Both the position numbers and the translations under genes were made by a program. From NCBI GenBank assembly GCA_964019655.1, contig CAXHTR010000001.1, positions 1,116,001-1,180,000 of the forward strand: DNA of 64,000 nucleotides. Direction: 5' to 3'. Positions 53,755-62,993 of this stretch are shown here, in pieces. Under the pieces are notes generated by a model. That model was not told the DNA's origin, did not search any database, and saw only the letters and a program-made list of their open reading frames with translations. Numbering within the stretch: position 1 is the first letter of the stretch; each line of letters starts with the position of its first letter. This DNA is from Perkinsela sp. pyNocScin1. Its lineage: Eukaryota > Euglenozoa > Kinetoplastea > Prokinetoplastida > Perkinselidae.

Positions 53755-54525
53755 ATGACGACGGGATATCTGACAGTCTTAGGTATCGTGCCAAACCTAT
53801 CTGCTCGAGACGAAACTGCGGACGCACACATCGCAGACATGCAAAAAGTAGAAATGCTCCGTGTCATCGGAATCGACACGACGTCGTTTACCCATGACGA
53901 TATTTGGATGAGCCTCTACGAGATTGGCCTCGTCAATGATTTCAGTAGCAACCCGCGGGCGGTCTATCCGTGCGGAGGCGCAACGCTGCACAATGGCCTT
54001 CCCATGACGATGCCACCGTGGTTTGGCATTGTGTGCCAGAGTTCCCGCGTTGAGCAGATCGATTGGACAGTTCGACGCATGCGCATAAAGCCGAGCATTG
54101 ACCTGAATTGGCTGCCGAGTACACTTCGACGGGTGAGCATCTCGCATAGCCAATGGACGAGCGAGGTCAGCACCCGCCTCCTCCCGAGGCAGGCGCGGGC
54201 CATTCTCTTCCCACGGTGCAAAATTGGGGGAACTGTGGACTTGACAATGCTTCCACCGCTCCTCGAGTCGCTCGATCTCAGCTACAACGAGATCACAGGG
54301 ACAGTGCGCCTCACGAAGCTTCCGCAAACAATGTATTTCATCGACCTCATGGGGTGCCCGATCTCCTCGATGGTCGTCGACAACGAGGCGCTCCCAGAGT
54401 ACCTGAAGGAATTCAGAATAGCAAAAAAGTTTCCGTGGTCGCTGGACATCACCGAGGTCAACGATCAGCCGCTCGACAAGCGCATAAGCTTCGAGGAGCG
54501 CAGGGCTTACGTATCACTGGAGTAG
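53755..54525 (+). CDS. Short LRR protein, family member G
   Basis: 256 residues. N-terminus MTTGYLTVLGIVPNLSA is mildly hydrophobic; cap region MPPWFGIVC then VEQIDW; SIDLNWLPSTLRRVSI; RLLPRQARAI; LRRs MLPPLLESLDLSYNEITG and KLPQTMYFIDLMG; DNEALPEYLKEFRI; tail NDQPLDKRI. All family elements are present in order. It is the last gene of the long plus-strand unit, next to the convergent switch at 54.5-54.9 kb. Confidence 0.9.
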   Translation: MTTGYLTVLGIVPNLSARDETADAHIADMQKVEMLRVIGIDTTSFTHDDIWMSLYEIGLVNDFSSNPRAVYPCGGATLHNGLPMTMPPWFGIVCQSSRVEQIDWTVRRMRIKPSIDLNWLPSTLRRVSISHSQWTSEVSTRLLPRQARAILFPRCKIGGTVDLTMLPPLLESLDLSYNEITGTVRLTKLPQTMYFIDLMGCPISSMVVDNEALPEYLKEFRIAKKFPWSLDITEVNDQPLDKRISFEERRAYVSLE

Positions 54526-54942
54526 AAACTCTCTACCATTCAATGTGCTCTGGAAACGTAGCACACGTACAAAAATTATTCATTTTCTTCATTTTCCGTA
54601 TTTATTTTCTGATTTTTCCTGTACTACCAATCGAAATGCGGAACTGAAGCGCCGGTTTCACCGATTAATATGAACGACTGGAAGATTTGTGAGATCAATG
54701 TGGCAAAGCTTGTTGTGCGAAAATTCTACAGAGCTGCTCAGTCTGAACCTCGAAGACTTGATCGGTGTCCGATCAGTGTACTTTGAGTGTGTCACGCGAA
54801 TTGTGTTGGAAAATCTCAATAAAATGTGCATCAGATTTACGAAAAGAAGATAATGCAATAAAAGTCATTCAAAAACTTTAAACTCTGGGAGTATCAAACT
54901 CGAGAGATGCAGTGTACCACACAAAAGAAGCCAAAAATCGAC
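54526..54942. other. Convergent strand-switch region with an LRR fossil
   Basis: About 415 bp between the ends of LRR member G (plus) and member H (minus). Apart from the LRR-like fragment at 54658-54760 (minus strand) nothing is recognised. LRR genes flank this switch on both sides. Confidence 0.5.
54658..54760 (-). pseudogene. Remnant of an LRR gene
   Basis: On the minus strand the fragment VEFSHNKLCHIDLTNLPV reads like one LRR (VExSHNKLxxxIDLTxLP) and then stops. Other frames nearby give only scraps. It lies just downstream of member H in the same direction, so it may be the decayed end of another copy. The evidence is one repeat only. Confidence 0.35.
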
Positions 54943-55641
54943 TCAATTCCGACGGTCACACAAGATTCGTTCGTCTGGGCGATCCTTTGGGTCAAGAGCG
55001 ACAAATTTCACGCGCCGCGCGTTGTCGAAGATCCGAATCGCTGTGAGCGTATCAGGGAGCCGCAGATTGTCGTAAAAGACAGCGGAGATTCTGTTACCGT
55101 CCAAGTCAACGACCTTCGCGCGTTCTGGTAAGGCTGTGAGATCGATAGGCCCGAAGAAGCGGTTTCTGGAGAGGTCGAGCATCATCAGGCCCTGTGGCAG
55201 CCCGGTGAGGACAAGCCTGCCAGCGAAGCCCATTTTGGCGAAGCTCCCATTGAGGAGCGCCCGCGGCAAGGTCTTTGGGAGGAACTTTCGCGCGGAAGGC
55301 TGGCCGGATACGTTTACAACGCGAACTGTCGGCGGGATCCAGTGCGGGTTGATCAGCTCGAGCGTCACGTGTCGGAACCCCCATTCGCTCGCCTGCTGCG
55401 GCCAGATGATTTCGGTGATGACCTCGCCCTCGCACTGAATACCAGCCCAGTCACACACGTCCCTCGCGCCCTTTTTCGTCCAAACGATGCCCTGATCTCG
55501 CAGCCGTTTGAAAATCGACGATTCATCGTAAATGCCGAGGAGGTGGCGCATAAAGACGTCTTGCATCGCCACGGGGGAATTCTCTGTAGCTTCGTAGTGG
55601 TCGGCGGTAGCGAGCGGAAGCATGAAGCACAGTTGGGACAT
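54943..55641 (-). CDS. Short LRR protein, family member H
   Basis: 232 residues from the ATG at 55641; an in-frame ATG at 55683 would add 14 polar residues, but the shorter form gives a family-like hydrophobic start (MSQLCFMLPLATADH) and follows a TTGAAG acceptor-like site. Cap DVCDWAGIQC then ITEIIW; INPHWIPPTVRVVNV; KFLPKTLPRALL; LRRs GLPQGLMMLDLSRNRFFG and ALPERAKVVDLDGNRIS; DNLRLPDTLTAIRI; tail DPKDRPDERI. Last minus-strand gene before the convergent switch, about 95 bp from the next gene. Confidence 0.88.
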   Translation of the reverse strand: MSQLCFMLPLATADHYEATENSPVAMQDVFMRHLLGIYDESSIFKRLRDQGIVWTKKGARDVCDWAGIQCEGEVITEIIWPQQASEWGFRHVTLELINPHWIPPTVRVVNVSGQPSARKFLPKTLPRALLNGSFAKMGFAGRLVLTGLPQGLMMLDLSRNRFFGPIDLTALPERAKVVDLDGNRISAVFYDNLRLPDTLTAIRIFDNARRVKFVALDPKDRPDERILCDRRN

Positions 55642-55735
55642 TGTTTGTGTAAATACGCAATGATCTTCAAGATTGTCGCACATATTTGAATTTTTAAAAG
55701 CTTGAAACTCACCTACGAAGCCACGGGACGGGGAA

Positions 55736-57169
55736 CTAGGGCATTGCTATTCCATGCGTCAAACAAAAAGCCCGCAGGGACTCTTTTGCTTTATCATTGT
55801 TCTCTGCGGTGTAGATGCTTGCGTGGACCTGCAGAAAGCCCAGTAGAAGTGCAGAGGACTGCAGAACTTCTACCAGCGGCGTAAACGCATCGTGATTCGC
55901 TGGTAAAGTCACACTTTGCTCGTGGGAATCCCCGACTGGGCCAGTGGGTATGGGTGTTATCCCATTTTGTGTATGCGTGGAATGCATGGGTACGACACTC
56001 GGCGCTTCCGCGTAGAGGTGGTTCGTCAAGAGCTGTACATTGTACGCGCTCTGGCGCTGCGGGCGCAAGCGCTTTGGCTGCGCTACGGGACTTTCCGCAG
56101 GGGCTGGCTGCGAGTGGACGCTACTGCTCGGGGGTTCTCGATGGACCTTCGATTTGGAACCGATCGAGCGACCCCGTGGGCGGTCGCTCTTGACCTTAGG
56201 AGGCCTCGCGGCGCTAATCTGCTGCTTTGTCAGCGGAAATGCGTGCAGGATGGAAACAAAGGCAGCAGCCAGCTCGTTGCGGAGGTCTATAGCGATCTTG
56301 GGGCTGAGCACGAAGAGAACCTCGAGCCAAAAACTGTGCGTGTGCGCTGTGCTGCGCAGTAAAAGCGAGCGCAAAAGTGCTTCGCCGCCCATCGGCTTAA
56401 TGTCGCTGTAGAGATGCGTAAAGAGAAGCTCCGCAAGGAGCTGCTGTGCCTTGCTCTGGAAGTACATGTTGGCTTGATGTGTGCTGAGCTTTGTGGAAGT
56501 GGCAAGGTGCGCTCGGCCATCACGGCCGCCCCGGGCGAGAGCGTCGTATGTTTCATCGCACGCACGGAGGTAGGCTGACTTTTCTGCGAGAAAACCATCA
56601 TGCGACTCCAAACGCAAACACCGCTCGTGTGAGCCAAGAATCGCGTCTTTGATGACTTTTCCACCAGCGTTGTTGAGCGCCATCAGAATCTTTGGAACTT
56701 CTGAGCCCGATGGCAGTGCGTCAATGAGCGGAAAGAGCGCCTCAAGCGCCGCCATGCTCTGCATCTCCTTGCGTTCAAAGCGCGCAACAAGTTTCGCGAG
56801 GAAGGAGTACAGCATCGAGTAGTCAAGAAATCGCTGCTTGAAAACAAAAGTGAGCACAGCAGCGATGGGTTTCGGATCGAATGGGTCCAGCGATGGCGCC
56901 TGGCGCACGAGCGGTCGGACAATCTGTGCAAAGACCACGACCTGTGCCTCCACCGGTAGCGCTGGGAAAAGCCGGTTGAAGAAGCCAACTACGTTCTCGC
57001 TGACCGGCTTGCCTGAGAGAGCTAATCCCCGCAGGAGATGCCAGCTCGCGCTGTCGAGGCTCTGTATACACTGTGCAAAGGTGTCGGCGTCGCTTGCGTG
57101 CCGCGCTGACCGCTGCGCAAGGTGCTGGAAGAAGCGCTCGGTGTCAAAAAGCGAGTGGTCGCTCATCAT
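55736..57169 (-). CDS. Unknown protein, helical with disordered insert
   Basis: 477 residues. The first ~330 residues are helical and rich in Leu/Ala (FNRLFPALPVEAQVVVFAQI, MAALEALFPLIDALPSGSEV), possibly a short HEAT-like solenoid. A basic, Ser/Pro-rich segment (PPKVKSDRPRGRSIGSKSK) follows, then a short helical end. No enzyme motif, signal or membrane span. Two consecutive ATGs open the frame, and an ATG four bases upstream starts a ten-codon frame. Codons are G/C-ending, so antisense frames are long but not real. Confidence 0.78.
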   Translation of the reverse strand: MMSDHSLFDTERFFQHLAQRSARHASDADTFAQCIQSLDSASWHLLRGLALSGKPVSENVVGFFNRLFPALPVEAQVVVFAQIVRPLVRQAPSLDPFDPKPIAAVLTFVFKQRFLDYSMLYSFLAKLVARFERKEMQSMAALEALFPLIDALPSGSEVPKILMALNNAGGKVIKDAILGSHERCLRLESHDGFLAEKSAYLRACDETYDALARGGRDGRAHLATSTKLSTHQANMYFQSKAQQLLAELLFTHLYSDIKPMGGEALLRSLLLRSTAHTHSFWLEVLFVLSPKIAIDLRNELAAAFVSILHAFPLTKQQISAARPPKVKSDRPRGRSIGSKSKVHREPPSSSVHSQPAPAESPVAQPKRLRPQRQSAYNVQLLTNHLYAEAPSVVPMHSTHTQNGITPIPTGPVGDSHEQSVTLPANHDAFTPLVEVLQSSALLLGFLQVHASIYTAENNDKAKESLRAFCLTHGIAMP

Positions 57170-57277
57170 TCATTTCCAGCTTTGGATAAAAATCGAAACG
57201 AATAAGCATTATCTATCAACAAGTCGAAAATTGAAGCGAATCACGCAGTCAAAGCAAGGGCACGCACGGAAGTTGGC

Positions 57278-57928
57278 TCAGTTTACCAAGACAAGCGCAT
57301 CGATCGACACGCTTGCAGGGGGCTGAAGGTTGAGCTCGCGCAGCGCATCTTGAAGATTCGGGATGTCACCCGCTGGCGCATTGATTTTACCGATTGAGCA
57401 GTGAAACTCTCGGCGTTTGCCTTCTTCCATGCACTTCTCCTCGTAGCTTGCCTGGTTGTAGAATGCGCACGCTTCCTGAAAATAGGCGTTGACTGCTTGG
57501 ATCTCGCGCCCGTCGGACTCGCAAGGAATGGTGAGAGCGATGTAGTCTCCAAAGACGGCGAGCTTGCCGATGGACGCACCGAACGGGCGCAGGTCTGCCA
57601 CACAGGATTCGATGTGGGTGTTCTCGAGGAATGACCAGTGTAGCGACCGGTCGTATTTGAGATCCTCAAGGTTCTCCACCTGGCCTAGAGAGTCCACCAG
57701 GCTTCGCATCTGCTCTAACTCGTGCTGCTGGAGCAAAAGCGTTGGCGTTATGGACACGTGCAGATCTTGAGGGGAAATTGCAGTGATCTGGTCGCTTTCA
57801 ATCGATAATCTATCAGTGATGCGCCGCAGGGCTTCCATAGCCCACGCATGTATGTGCTGCTGCGATTGGTCGGTGAGCTTGAGATGCACAAAGCACGGCC
57901 ATATGCCTTCCGTTTCTGTATCGAGCAT
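57278..57928 (-). CDS. USB1: USB1-type 2H phosphoesterase (U6 snRNA 3' exonuclease)
   Basis: 216 residues. Two HxS/T catalytic motifs are present: LHVSIT near residue 57 and FHCSIGK near 174, spaced as in the 2H superfamily. Further USB1-like blocks are the N-terminal FVHLKLT strand, LHWSFLEN and YIALTIPC before the second motif. USB1 trims the 3' end of U6 snRNA and leaves a cyclic phosphate; in kinetoplastids a relative also acts on mitochondrial RNA. No clear targeting signal. The minus-strand ATG is preceded by a T-rich tract ending in CAG, a fair acceptor. Confidence 0.87.
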   Translation of the reverse strand: MLDTETEGIWPCFVHLKLTDQSQQHIHAWAMEALRRITDRLSIESDQITAISPQDLHVSITPTLLLQQHELEQMRSLVDSLGQVENLEDLKYDRSLHWSFLENTHIESCVADLRPFGASIGKLAVFGDYIALTIPCESDGREIQAVNAYFQEACAFYNQASYEEKCMEEGKRREFHCSIGKINAPAGDIPNLQDALRELNLQPPASVSIDALVLVN

Positions 57929-58015
57929 GGAAATTTTATGTTGACTTTACTGCAAATGCAATCAAAAAAATATGAAAAAGCTTCTCTGTAAAAATTTTCT
58001 TGTAAATTGGGTCTA

Positions 58016-58651
58016 TCAAACGCCTTCTCTCGGGAATAAAAAAGTACTCGTGCAGAAGAAGGCACTCGCACTGAAAGCCGTAAAAATTGTCCAGCGGACC
58101 CTTTTGTTGGTGTTTCGGATCTGTCTGGCGAGTTTTTCCATGCTATTCTTTCTTCGCTTACTGCTCGGCGCAGGGGATCTGCTCAGCTTCTTGGTGAGCA
58201 TATGCAGATGCGCGGATTGCTTCGCGCGCTTTCGCCTGAGCATGAGAAGCTTGTACCGCTCGATTTGGAGCATGTGGATTTCGTCGACCTGCTCTGAGAA
58301 TTTTTTGCGGAGCGAATCTATCGCCTTCCGCATTTCGGTGGTCTTGTTCTTCTCTCCGCGAATCGCGGTATGCCTGTGGTGAAGCTCATTGAAAATAAGC
58401 GCCTGCTCCTGTTTTCTCGACTTCTCAAGGCGATTGATGACGCTGTTGAGCACAGCAGCGATCAGAAGGACGAAGAGGCAGGCCACGGTGGAATATGCGG
58501 CATATTGCGCATCGGGGGACGATGATTCGGAGTCTGCAGGTATTGTACTGGTTGTTACATCCTTTGTGCTTTTGGGTGCATACACACGGCGCGGCTTGGC
58601 GATAGATCGATAACCTGCACTACAGCTATCATGTTCATGACTGTTTTCCAT
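58016..58651 (-). CDS. Membrane protein with two hydrophobic ends and a coiled coil
   Basis: 211 residues from the ATG at 58651, chosen because a pyrimidine tract ending in TATAG (58692-58674) lies just upstream; the longer frame to 58723 begins before this acceptor. One membrane span is at about residues 55-75 (AYSTVACLFVLLIAAVLNSV), then a basic coiled coil (LEKSRKQEQALIFNELHHRH and onward to about 165), and a second hydrophobic segment at the end (WTIFTAFSASAFFCTSTFLF). Arrangement is similar to coiled-coil hairpin membrane proteins such as GET1, but no motif confirms it. A two-codon AUG-AUG-UGA frame overlaps the start. Confidence 0.65.
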   Translation of the reverse strand: MENSHEHDSCSAGYRSIAKPRRVYAPKSTKDVTTSTIPADSESSSPDAQYAAYSTVACLFVLLIAAVLNSVINRLEKSRKQEQALIFNELHHRHTAIRGEKNKTTEMRKAIDSLRKKFSEQVDEIHMLQIERYKLLMLRRKRAKQSAHLHMLTKKLSRSPAPSSKRRKNSMEKLARQIRNTNKRVRWTIFTAFSASAFFCTSTFLFPREGV

Positions 58652-58673
58652 CACATCATGATGTATCGATTGT

Positions 58674-58692
58674 CTATAGAAAGGAAAAGAGC
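58674..58692 (-). promoter_or_regulatory. Probable trans-splice acceptor
   Basis: On the minus strand CTCTTTTCCTTTCTATAG, a pyrimidine tract directly followed by TATAG, 23 bases before the ATG at 58651. Same pattern as at 48904. Confidence 0.55.
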
Positions 58693-58791
58693 GAGAGCTA
58701 AAAAATGACGCAATGACTCGCATTCAAGATTAAATATCAACACGTTACAGCCTGGATAAATTTGCACACAGATTCTGTATTTCGGGCATTG

Positions 58792-58962
58792 TTATTTTTT
58801 CGCACTATCAAGGTTTGAATATTTACCGTAGACCTTGCGCAGGGCTTTTCGAACTGCACTGCTCCGGAGCATCTTCGTGCGAAGATCTTTAGTCGCGCGA
58901 ATGACAGGTTCATAGTTCTCGATGGGTTTGAGCATGAGCGAGGCAAGACTGTATTTCTGCAT
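58792..58962 (-). CDS. Very small basic protein
   Basis: 56 residues (MQKYSLASLMLKPIENYEPV and then a Lys/Arg-rich helix, ending in SAKK). An acceptor-like site (CTTTCATTCGTAG) lies about 55 bp upstream. Two competitors exist: the same frame from the ATG at 59049, which overlaps the stop of the upstream gene as TGATG, and another frame from the ATG at 58982 (81 residues), whose product looks less protein-like. I prefer the present frame for its regular amphipathic helix. Length and doubt about the frame keep confidence low. Confidence 0.4.
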   Translation of the reverse strand: MQKYSLASLMLKPIENYEPVIRATKDLRTKMLRSSAVRKALRKVYGKYSNLDSAKK

Positions 58963-59048
58963 TTTTTTATTGAGGGGAACATAAAATGTAACTATTCTAG
59001 GTATTTTGCTACGAATGAAAGCGGGGAGATGGTGGATATTCACAAACA

Positions 59049-62000
59049 TCAGTACATGGATGCTTTTACAATATGAACAGGTAGGTACTCGTGAGCGCTG
59101 CGCGGGTGGAACCTGCTCCATTTATCTCTAGATAGAGTGCTGCCGAGGAAATTGTGGTAATCAGTGGAATGCCGAAGTAACAGTGTTTCGAGGTGAATGC
59201 ATAGGGCAAGATTCGCGAGGTGTGCTATATGGCTGCATCCGCGTGCCTCATGCCACTTTCCACGCGCATAATACTTGAATGTCGAGTGCCAGAGTGGGTA
59301 AATGAAATTTGTATCGATGCATGCTGACGGGATTTTGCCTTGACGTTCGAGCCACTTGTAAACCCGCTTCATGGCATTCACATCCGCCTTGTTCTTTGTA
59401 ATAGACCGAACCTGCTCTGCATTTAGATAACCTGTTGCCGAAACTGAACCTGGGCCTGCGGTTCCGTTCCCCGGGACACAGGAAGCCATCATCATGCGAC
59501 AGTACGATGCTTTTGAAATCTTATTCTCGCTAAAGAGCTTCCGAAGCGCAGCAGCACCCACTTCAGGAGATTTGGGCTTTACTGGTTGGCTTGGTATACT
59601 TCTGACGTCATCCGGGGTGCCAGTGCTGTCTCCAAAGCTACGTTTTTCATTCTGAAGATATTTCATCCATCGCACGCTGTCGCTGCATTCAAACCGCAGC
59701 GGAAGAGGAGGAAAAGGACTATCGATACGCCCTATATCCTTTTTTGGGTGCTCAGCAGATTCAGAGGTAAAAGAATATAAACGCAGATTCTCTTGCTGCT
59801 TTGATGACGAATGATTTCCAAGATATTCATCGAGAGTATCGTAGAAACTCCATTCTTTATTGCTCCGAATAAAGCTTGTGCATCGCTTTAGTTCTGCAGA
59901 AGCATCTGTAAAAAACGGCACCCGGAAATGATGGAGGAGCATATCGGCGTGCATGCACATCAGTTGAAGTGCTTCTCCTCTGGAATGTCCGATTCCAGTG
60001 CTATAAATCATGTGCGTCTTAGGACAAAGTGTGCTTTTCAGAGAAATAGATGCATTATCCTTCCTACGAAATTCATCTATACTTTGTTTTGTCGGGAATT
60101 GAATATTGTTTTTCACTTCCGAAGAAGTGCTTCTGTTAGCTGATGCAAGAAATAATAAAACTTCCTCAGAGAGGGGCAGGGGCACGGTACATTGCGCTAG
60201 ATAGTTGTTATGGCCACACCGTGGGGCAATGGAATTCAGCTTTCGGCAGCTCAACTGATGCAAATTCAGGTTAAAAACTCCACCAAACCTCTTCACGGAC
60301 AGCGCGAGCGATAAGCTGGAGCTTCGGGAACTCTGCACGGTCTGGCCCACCCCTCGTGATGCAGTCGTTTCGTTTGAAAATAGTTGTAAAAAGTCCCTCA
60401 TGTCGATGCCAAGCTTTCGATAATACTTCTGAGTCCGGGCGACACTATGACCATCGAGAAGGTTGACGGAGGAAGAGCAGGAGGAATATTTGTTGCCTTC
60501 AGGTTGATGTGAAAGAGGCGGAATGATCAGATTGTTGTCAATTTCTATCTTTTTACTTACCGGTCCATGAGCTCGTAAAGACCTATGATCCAAATGAAGC
60601 CTTTTCACATACATATCTATGCACATGGGATTATAGACGTAGAATTTTGTCGAAGACTTCGCGTCGAAAAAAGTGCGTACATTTGGATTTTCAGTGCAAG
60701 TTGGCTTAGAAACAGAGCATGCCCTGACGTATGATTCCTGGTCAAAGAGATGCAATTTCGAAAGAAGCTCCGCCTCACTGATGGAAGATGCCACCCCCAC
60801 ACCGCACAATTTATGAACTTTGTTGTTCAAGAAAGAAATCTCTTTGCATGACTCTACCCTATAATTCATAATCCTGTCTGATTTTCCGATCAACACAAAA
60901 CATCCAGAGTAGCGCTCATTCAGCAAAGTTGCCATGCGCGATGAAATGGCCGATGATGATATGAATGGTCTTGTAGCAGAATTTTCTCGGCTTAGAACTC
61001 GAGCAAGGGGATCTTCATCAGCAATAAATAGGTTTAGTATAAAGGATTTTGTACGCAATTGTTCAGTATCAACTGCATTCAGCAGCGAAATTTCTCTGAA
61101 ATACCCGTGCAGCATCATCTGCGGTGGATGCACTGGAAGAATGCAAACAGACTTGACGCTACCTTCCTCGGATGTACAGATTTTTTGCGAATGCATCATT
61201 TCCATACTCATAGCTGCTGCGATGAACGCATCTTTTGCATTAGTGCCAAACCCTTCTGCAACGAGTGGATGTGTGCCCTCTTTTGACAATGAGGTTAGTC
61301 GAACTTTTTTTAAGTGCAGCAACTTCTCGTTCATTGGACTTGGCTCAGAGAGACTCTCAACATCTTCTTCTGCATCCATAGCTCTATTCCCTGGACAAAG
61401 GGCTATAATCTGAGATACAAGATTCCAAGTAGCGTTGATCTCCGCATGCGAACGTTTGAGTACATACGCGGCTTCTTCCTTCCGAAAATACACCCCGAAC
61501 GACTGCTTGCTCAACTTTGCTTGTTTTTTAAGCCGTCGTAAGCACTTTTTCAGTGAAGTTATCTTCTTGTGAGGCCAGAAAAGCATATGAACGCGCAAGA
61601 GCGACTGAATATCCCCAATATATGGTGACATCAAGGAATTTTTCTTTGTTGGCACTATCGACCTTGAAGGTGGTCTTGCACTGAGATAAATAGAATTGCG
61701 ATTCAAAATGTTTCCCTCTGGAATGTACTTTTCTTCCCTGACTTTGCGTGGTTCTTCACTCTCTTTTCCACTTGAACTACTACTCTCAAAAGCTGTGAAG
61801 AGTGTTCGATCTGCGGGTAAATGTCTGCTGTCAAAAATAACGCAAGAAGGAATCTCGCTCATACGCGAATGTTTCTCCTCATATTTGTGCTGTAGGCGCG
61901 ACGATGCAAATATAGGGATTTCATGGTGCATCAGCATCATCTCTATGTGCATCGCTGCGGCTATTTTTGCATCTTTATCATTGAGCGCGATTCCAACTCC

Positions 62001-62540
62001 ACAGAAAGTTGCTGCAATGCTACGCGGCCCTTTAGCACAGGACACTTCAATAGTAGCTTTAAACTTCTTCCCCACCCCATGAACCCTTCGTGCAAATTTA
62101 CTTTCAAAGTGTGCACCACCTTGGGAAATGAATGGCTCAACTTTAATTTGAGCTTCACAGTTCGTGCTGGAACTAAAATCTCTAGCAAAGGAACATTCTC
62201 GGTACGGTGGAGATGAACTTGCATGAAGCTTACTTGAAGATTCATGATGGCTCCGGGCAGCATTAGGAGTGGTTGCATGATCGTTGAATTCAAACTTCTG
62301 CCTGGTGATGAAGTTCAAAACTCGGCCTAATGCCATTATATCCAGCGATTTCACTGTTAAAGTCCATTCATGACTTACTGTTTCTCCATATGGAACTATC
62401 TCTACCTCGAGATCTTCTTCATTCTGTGAAGTCATGCGCAGTAACTTTGAGGTAAATAAAATCGACTTCTGTAGCTGGAAACACTTTGAATTGAGCCTAT
62501 GCCAAAAGCTAGAGCATTTTGTCAACATAAACGTTTTCAT
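59049..62540 (-). CDS. Large protein with about five degenerate dsRNA-binding-like repeats, probably mitochondrial
   Basis: 1163 residues. The N-terminus (MKTFMLTKCSSFWHRLNSKC) is basic, hydrophobic and free of acids, as in mitochondrial presequences; a second ATG lies at residue 36. Five times a similar end-helix occurs after a strand or glycine pair: GVGIALNDKDAKIAAAMHIE (~180-200), GTNAKDAFIAAAMSMEMM (~430), GVGVASSISEAELLSKLH (~585), GIGHSRGEALQLMCMHADML (~860) and HIAHLANLALCIHLETLL (~1105). This G-x-G...A..AAMH.E.LL pattern is that of degenerate dsRBM modules in kinetoplastid RNA-editing and RNA-processing proteins. There is no helicase or nuclease motif. A role in mitochondrial RNA metabolism is inference. 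First gene of its minus-strand unit. Confidence 0.75.
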   Translation of the reverse strand: MKTFMLTKCSSFWHRLNSKCFQLQKSILFTSKLLRMTSQNEEDLEVEIVPYGETVSHEWTLTVKSLDIMALGRVLNFITRQKFEFNDHATTPNAARSHHESSSKLHASSSPPYRECSFARDFSSSTNCEAQIKVEPFISQGGAHFESKFARRVHGVGKKFKATIEVSCAKGPRSIAATFCGVGIALNDKDAKIAAAMHIEMMLMHHEIPIFASSRLQHKYEEKHSRMSEIPSCVIFDSRHLPADRTLFTAFESSSSSGKESEEPRKVREEKYIPEGNILNRNSIYLSARPPSRSIVPTKKNSLMSPYIGDIQSLLRVHMLFWPHKKITSLKKCLRRLKKQAKLSKQSFGVYFRKEEAAYVLKRSHAEINATWNLVSQIIALCPGNRAMDAEEDVESLSEPSPMNEKLLHLKKVRLTSLSKEGTHPLVAEGFGTNAKDAFIAAAMSMEMMHSQKICTSEEGSVKSVCILPVHPPQMMLHGYFREISLLNAVDTEQLRTKSFILNLFIADEDPLARVLSRENSATRPFISSSAISSRMATLLNERYSGCFVLIGKSDRIMNYRVESCKEISFLNNKVHKLCGVGVASSISEAELLSKLHLFDQESYVRACSVSKPTCTENPNVRTFFDAKSSTKFYVYNPMCIDMYVKRLHLDHRSLRAHGPVSKKIEIDNNLIIPPLSHQPEGNKYSSCSSSVNLLDGHSVARTQKYYRKLGIDMRDFLQLFSNETTASRGVGQTVQSSRSSSLSLALSVKRFGGVFNLNLHQLSCRKLNSIAPRCGHNNYLAQCTVPLPLSEEVLLFLASANRSTSSEVKNNIQFPTKQSIDEFRRKDNASISLKSTLCPKTHMIYSTGIGHSRGEALQLMCMHADMLLHHFRVPFFTDASAELKRCTSFIRSNKEWSFYDTLDEYLGNHSSSKQQENLRLYSFTSESAEHPKKDIGRIDSPFPPLPLRFECSDSVRWMKYLQNEKRSFGDSTGTPDDVRSIPSQPVKPKSPEVGAAALRKLFSENKISKASYCRMMMASCVPGNGTAGPGSVSATGYLNAEQVRSITKNKADVNAMKRVYKWLERQGKIPSACIDTNFIYPLWHSTFKYYARGKWHEARGCSHIAHLANLALCIHLETLLLRHSTDYHNFLGSTLSRDKWSRFHPRSAHEYLPVHIVKASMY

Positions 62541-62993
62541 TCAGAGCATATCTTCTCATCATTTTAACCTTGACATCGGTAAGAATGGAGAAAAACAATG
62601 CAGAACGGATACTTAACACGAAAATAGTACTTTATGACGAAAAGTACGATGCTAAGATGCTGCGGAGTGCTTACATCACATAAGAGACTGTTAGGGGTGC
62701 GTTCAGTACCCAATATTGACTCATTATAATACGAATCTAATCTAAGCAGTTTTTTAATCCATTTAATTCCATGCGAAAGCACTTTTTCAATTCTGTGACT
62801 AGTCGAGGCACATTAAGAATTTTTCATCGAGAATTTATCAAAAATTTGACATCATCGCATTTTCTAAAGTAAAATGACTCGCAACCTTATTGCTAATGAA
62901 ATATTCCAAGTGAGATTCTAGTGAGGGAAAGTGAGATTTCTATGCCGAACCCCATATTTACATTCTTCACTGAGCTTTTGCTTATTCTATATA
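62541..62993. other. Divergent strand-switch region, left part
   Basis: About 450 bp of A+T-rich DNA in front of the dsRBM-like gene. A small hairpin (GTACTTT ... AAAGTAC) at about 62628-62648, followed by AAGATGC, vaguely resembles the ends of the neighbouring element and could be a decayed end. No gene is seen. Confidence 0.4.

Noticed and set aside
58737-58982. 81-codon minus-strand frame overlapping the small basic protein
   Set aside because: Its product looks less regular than the 56-residue frame; kept only as an alternative.
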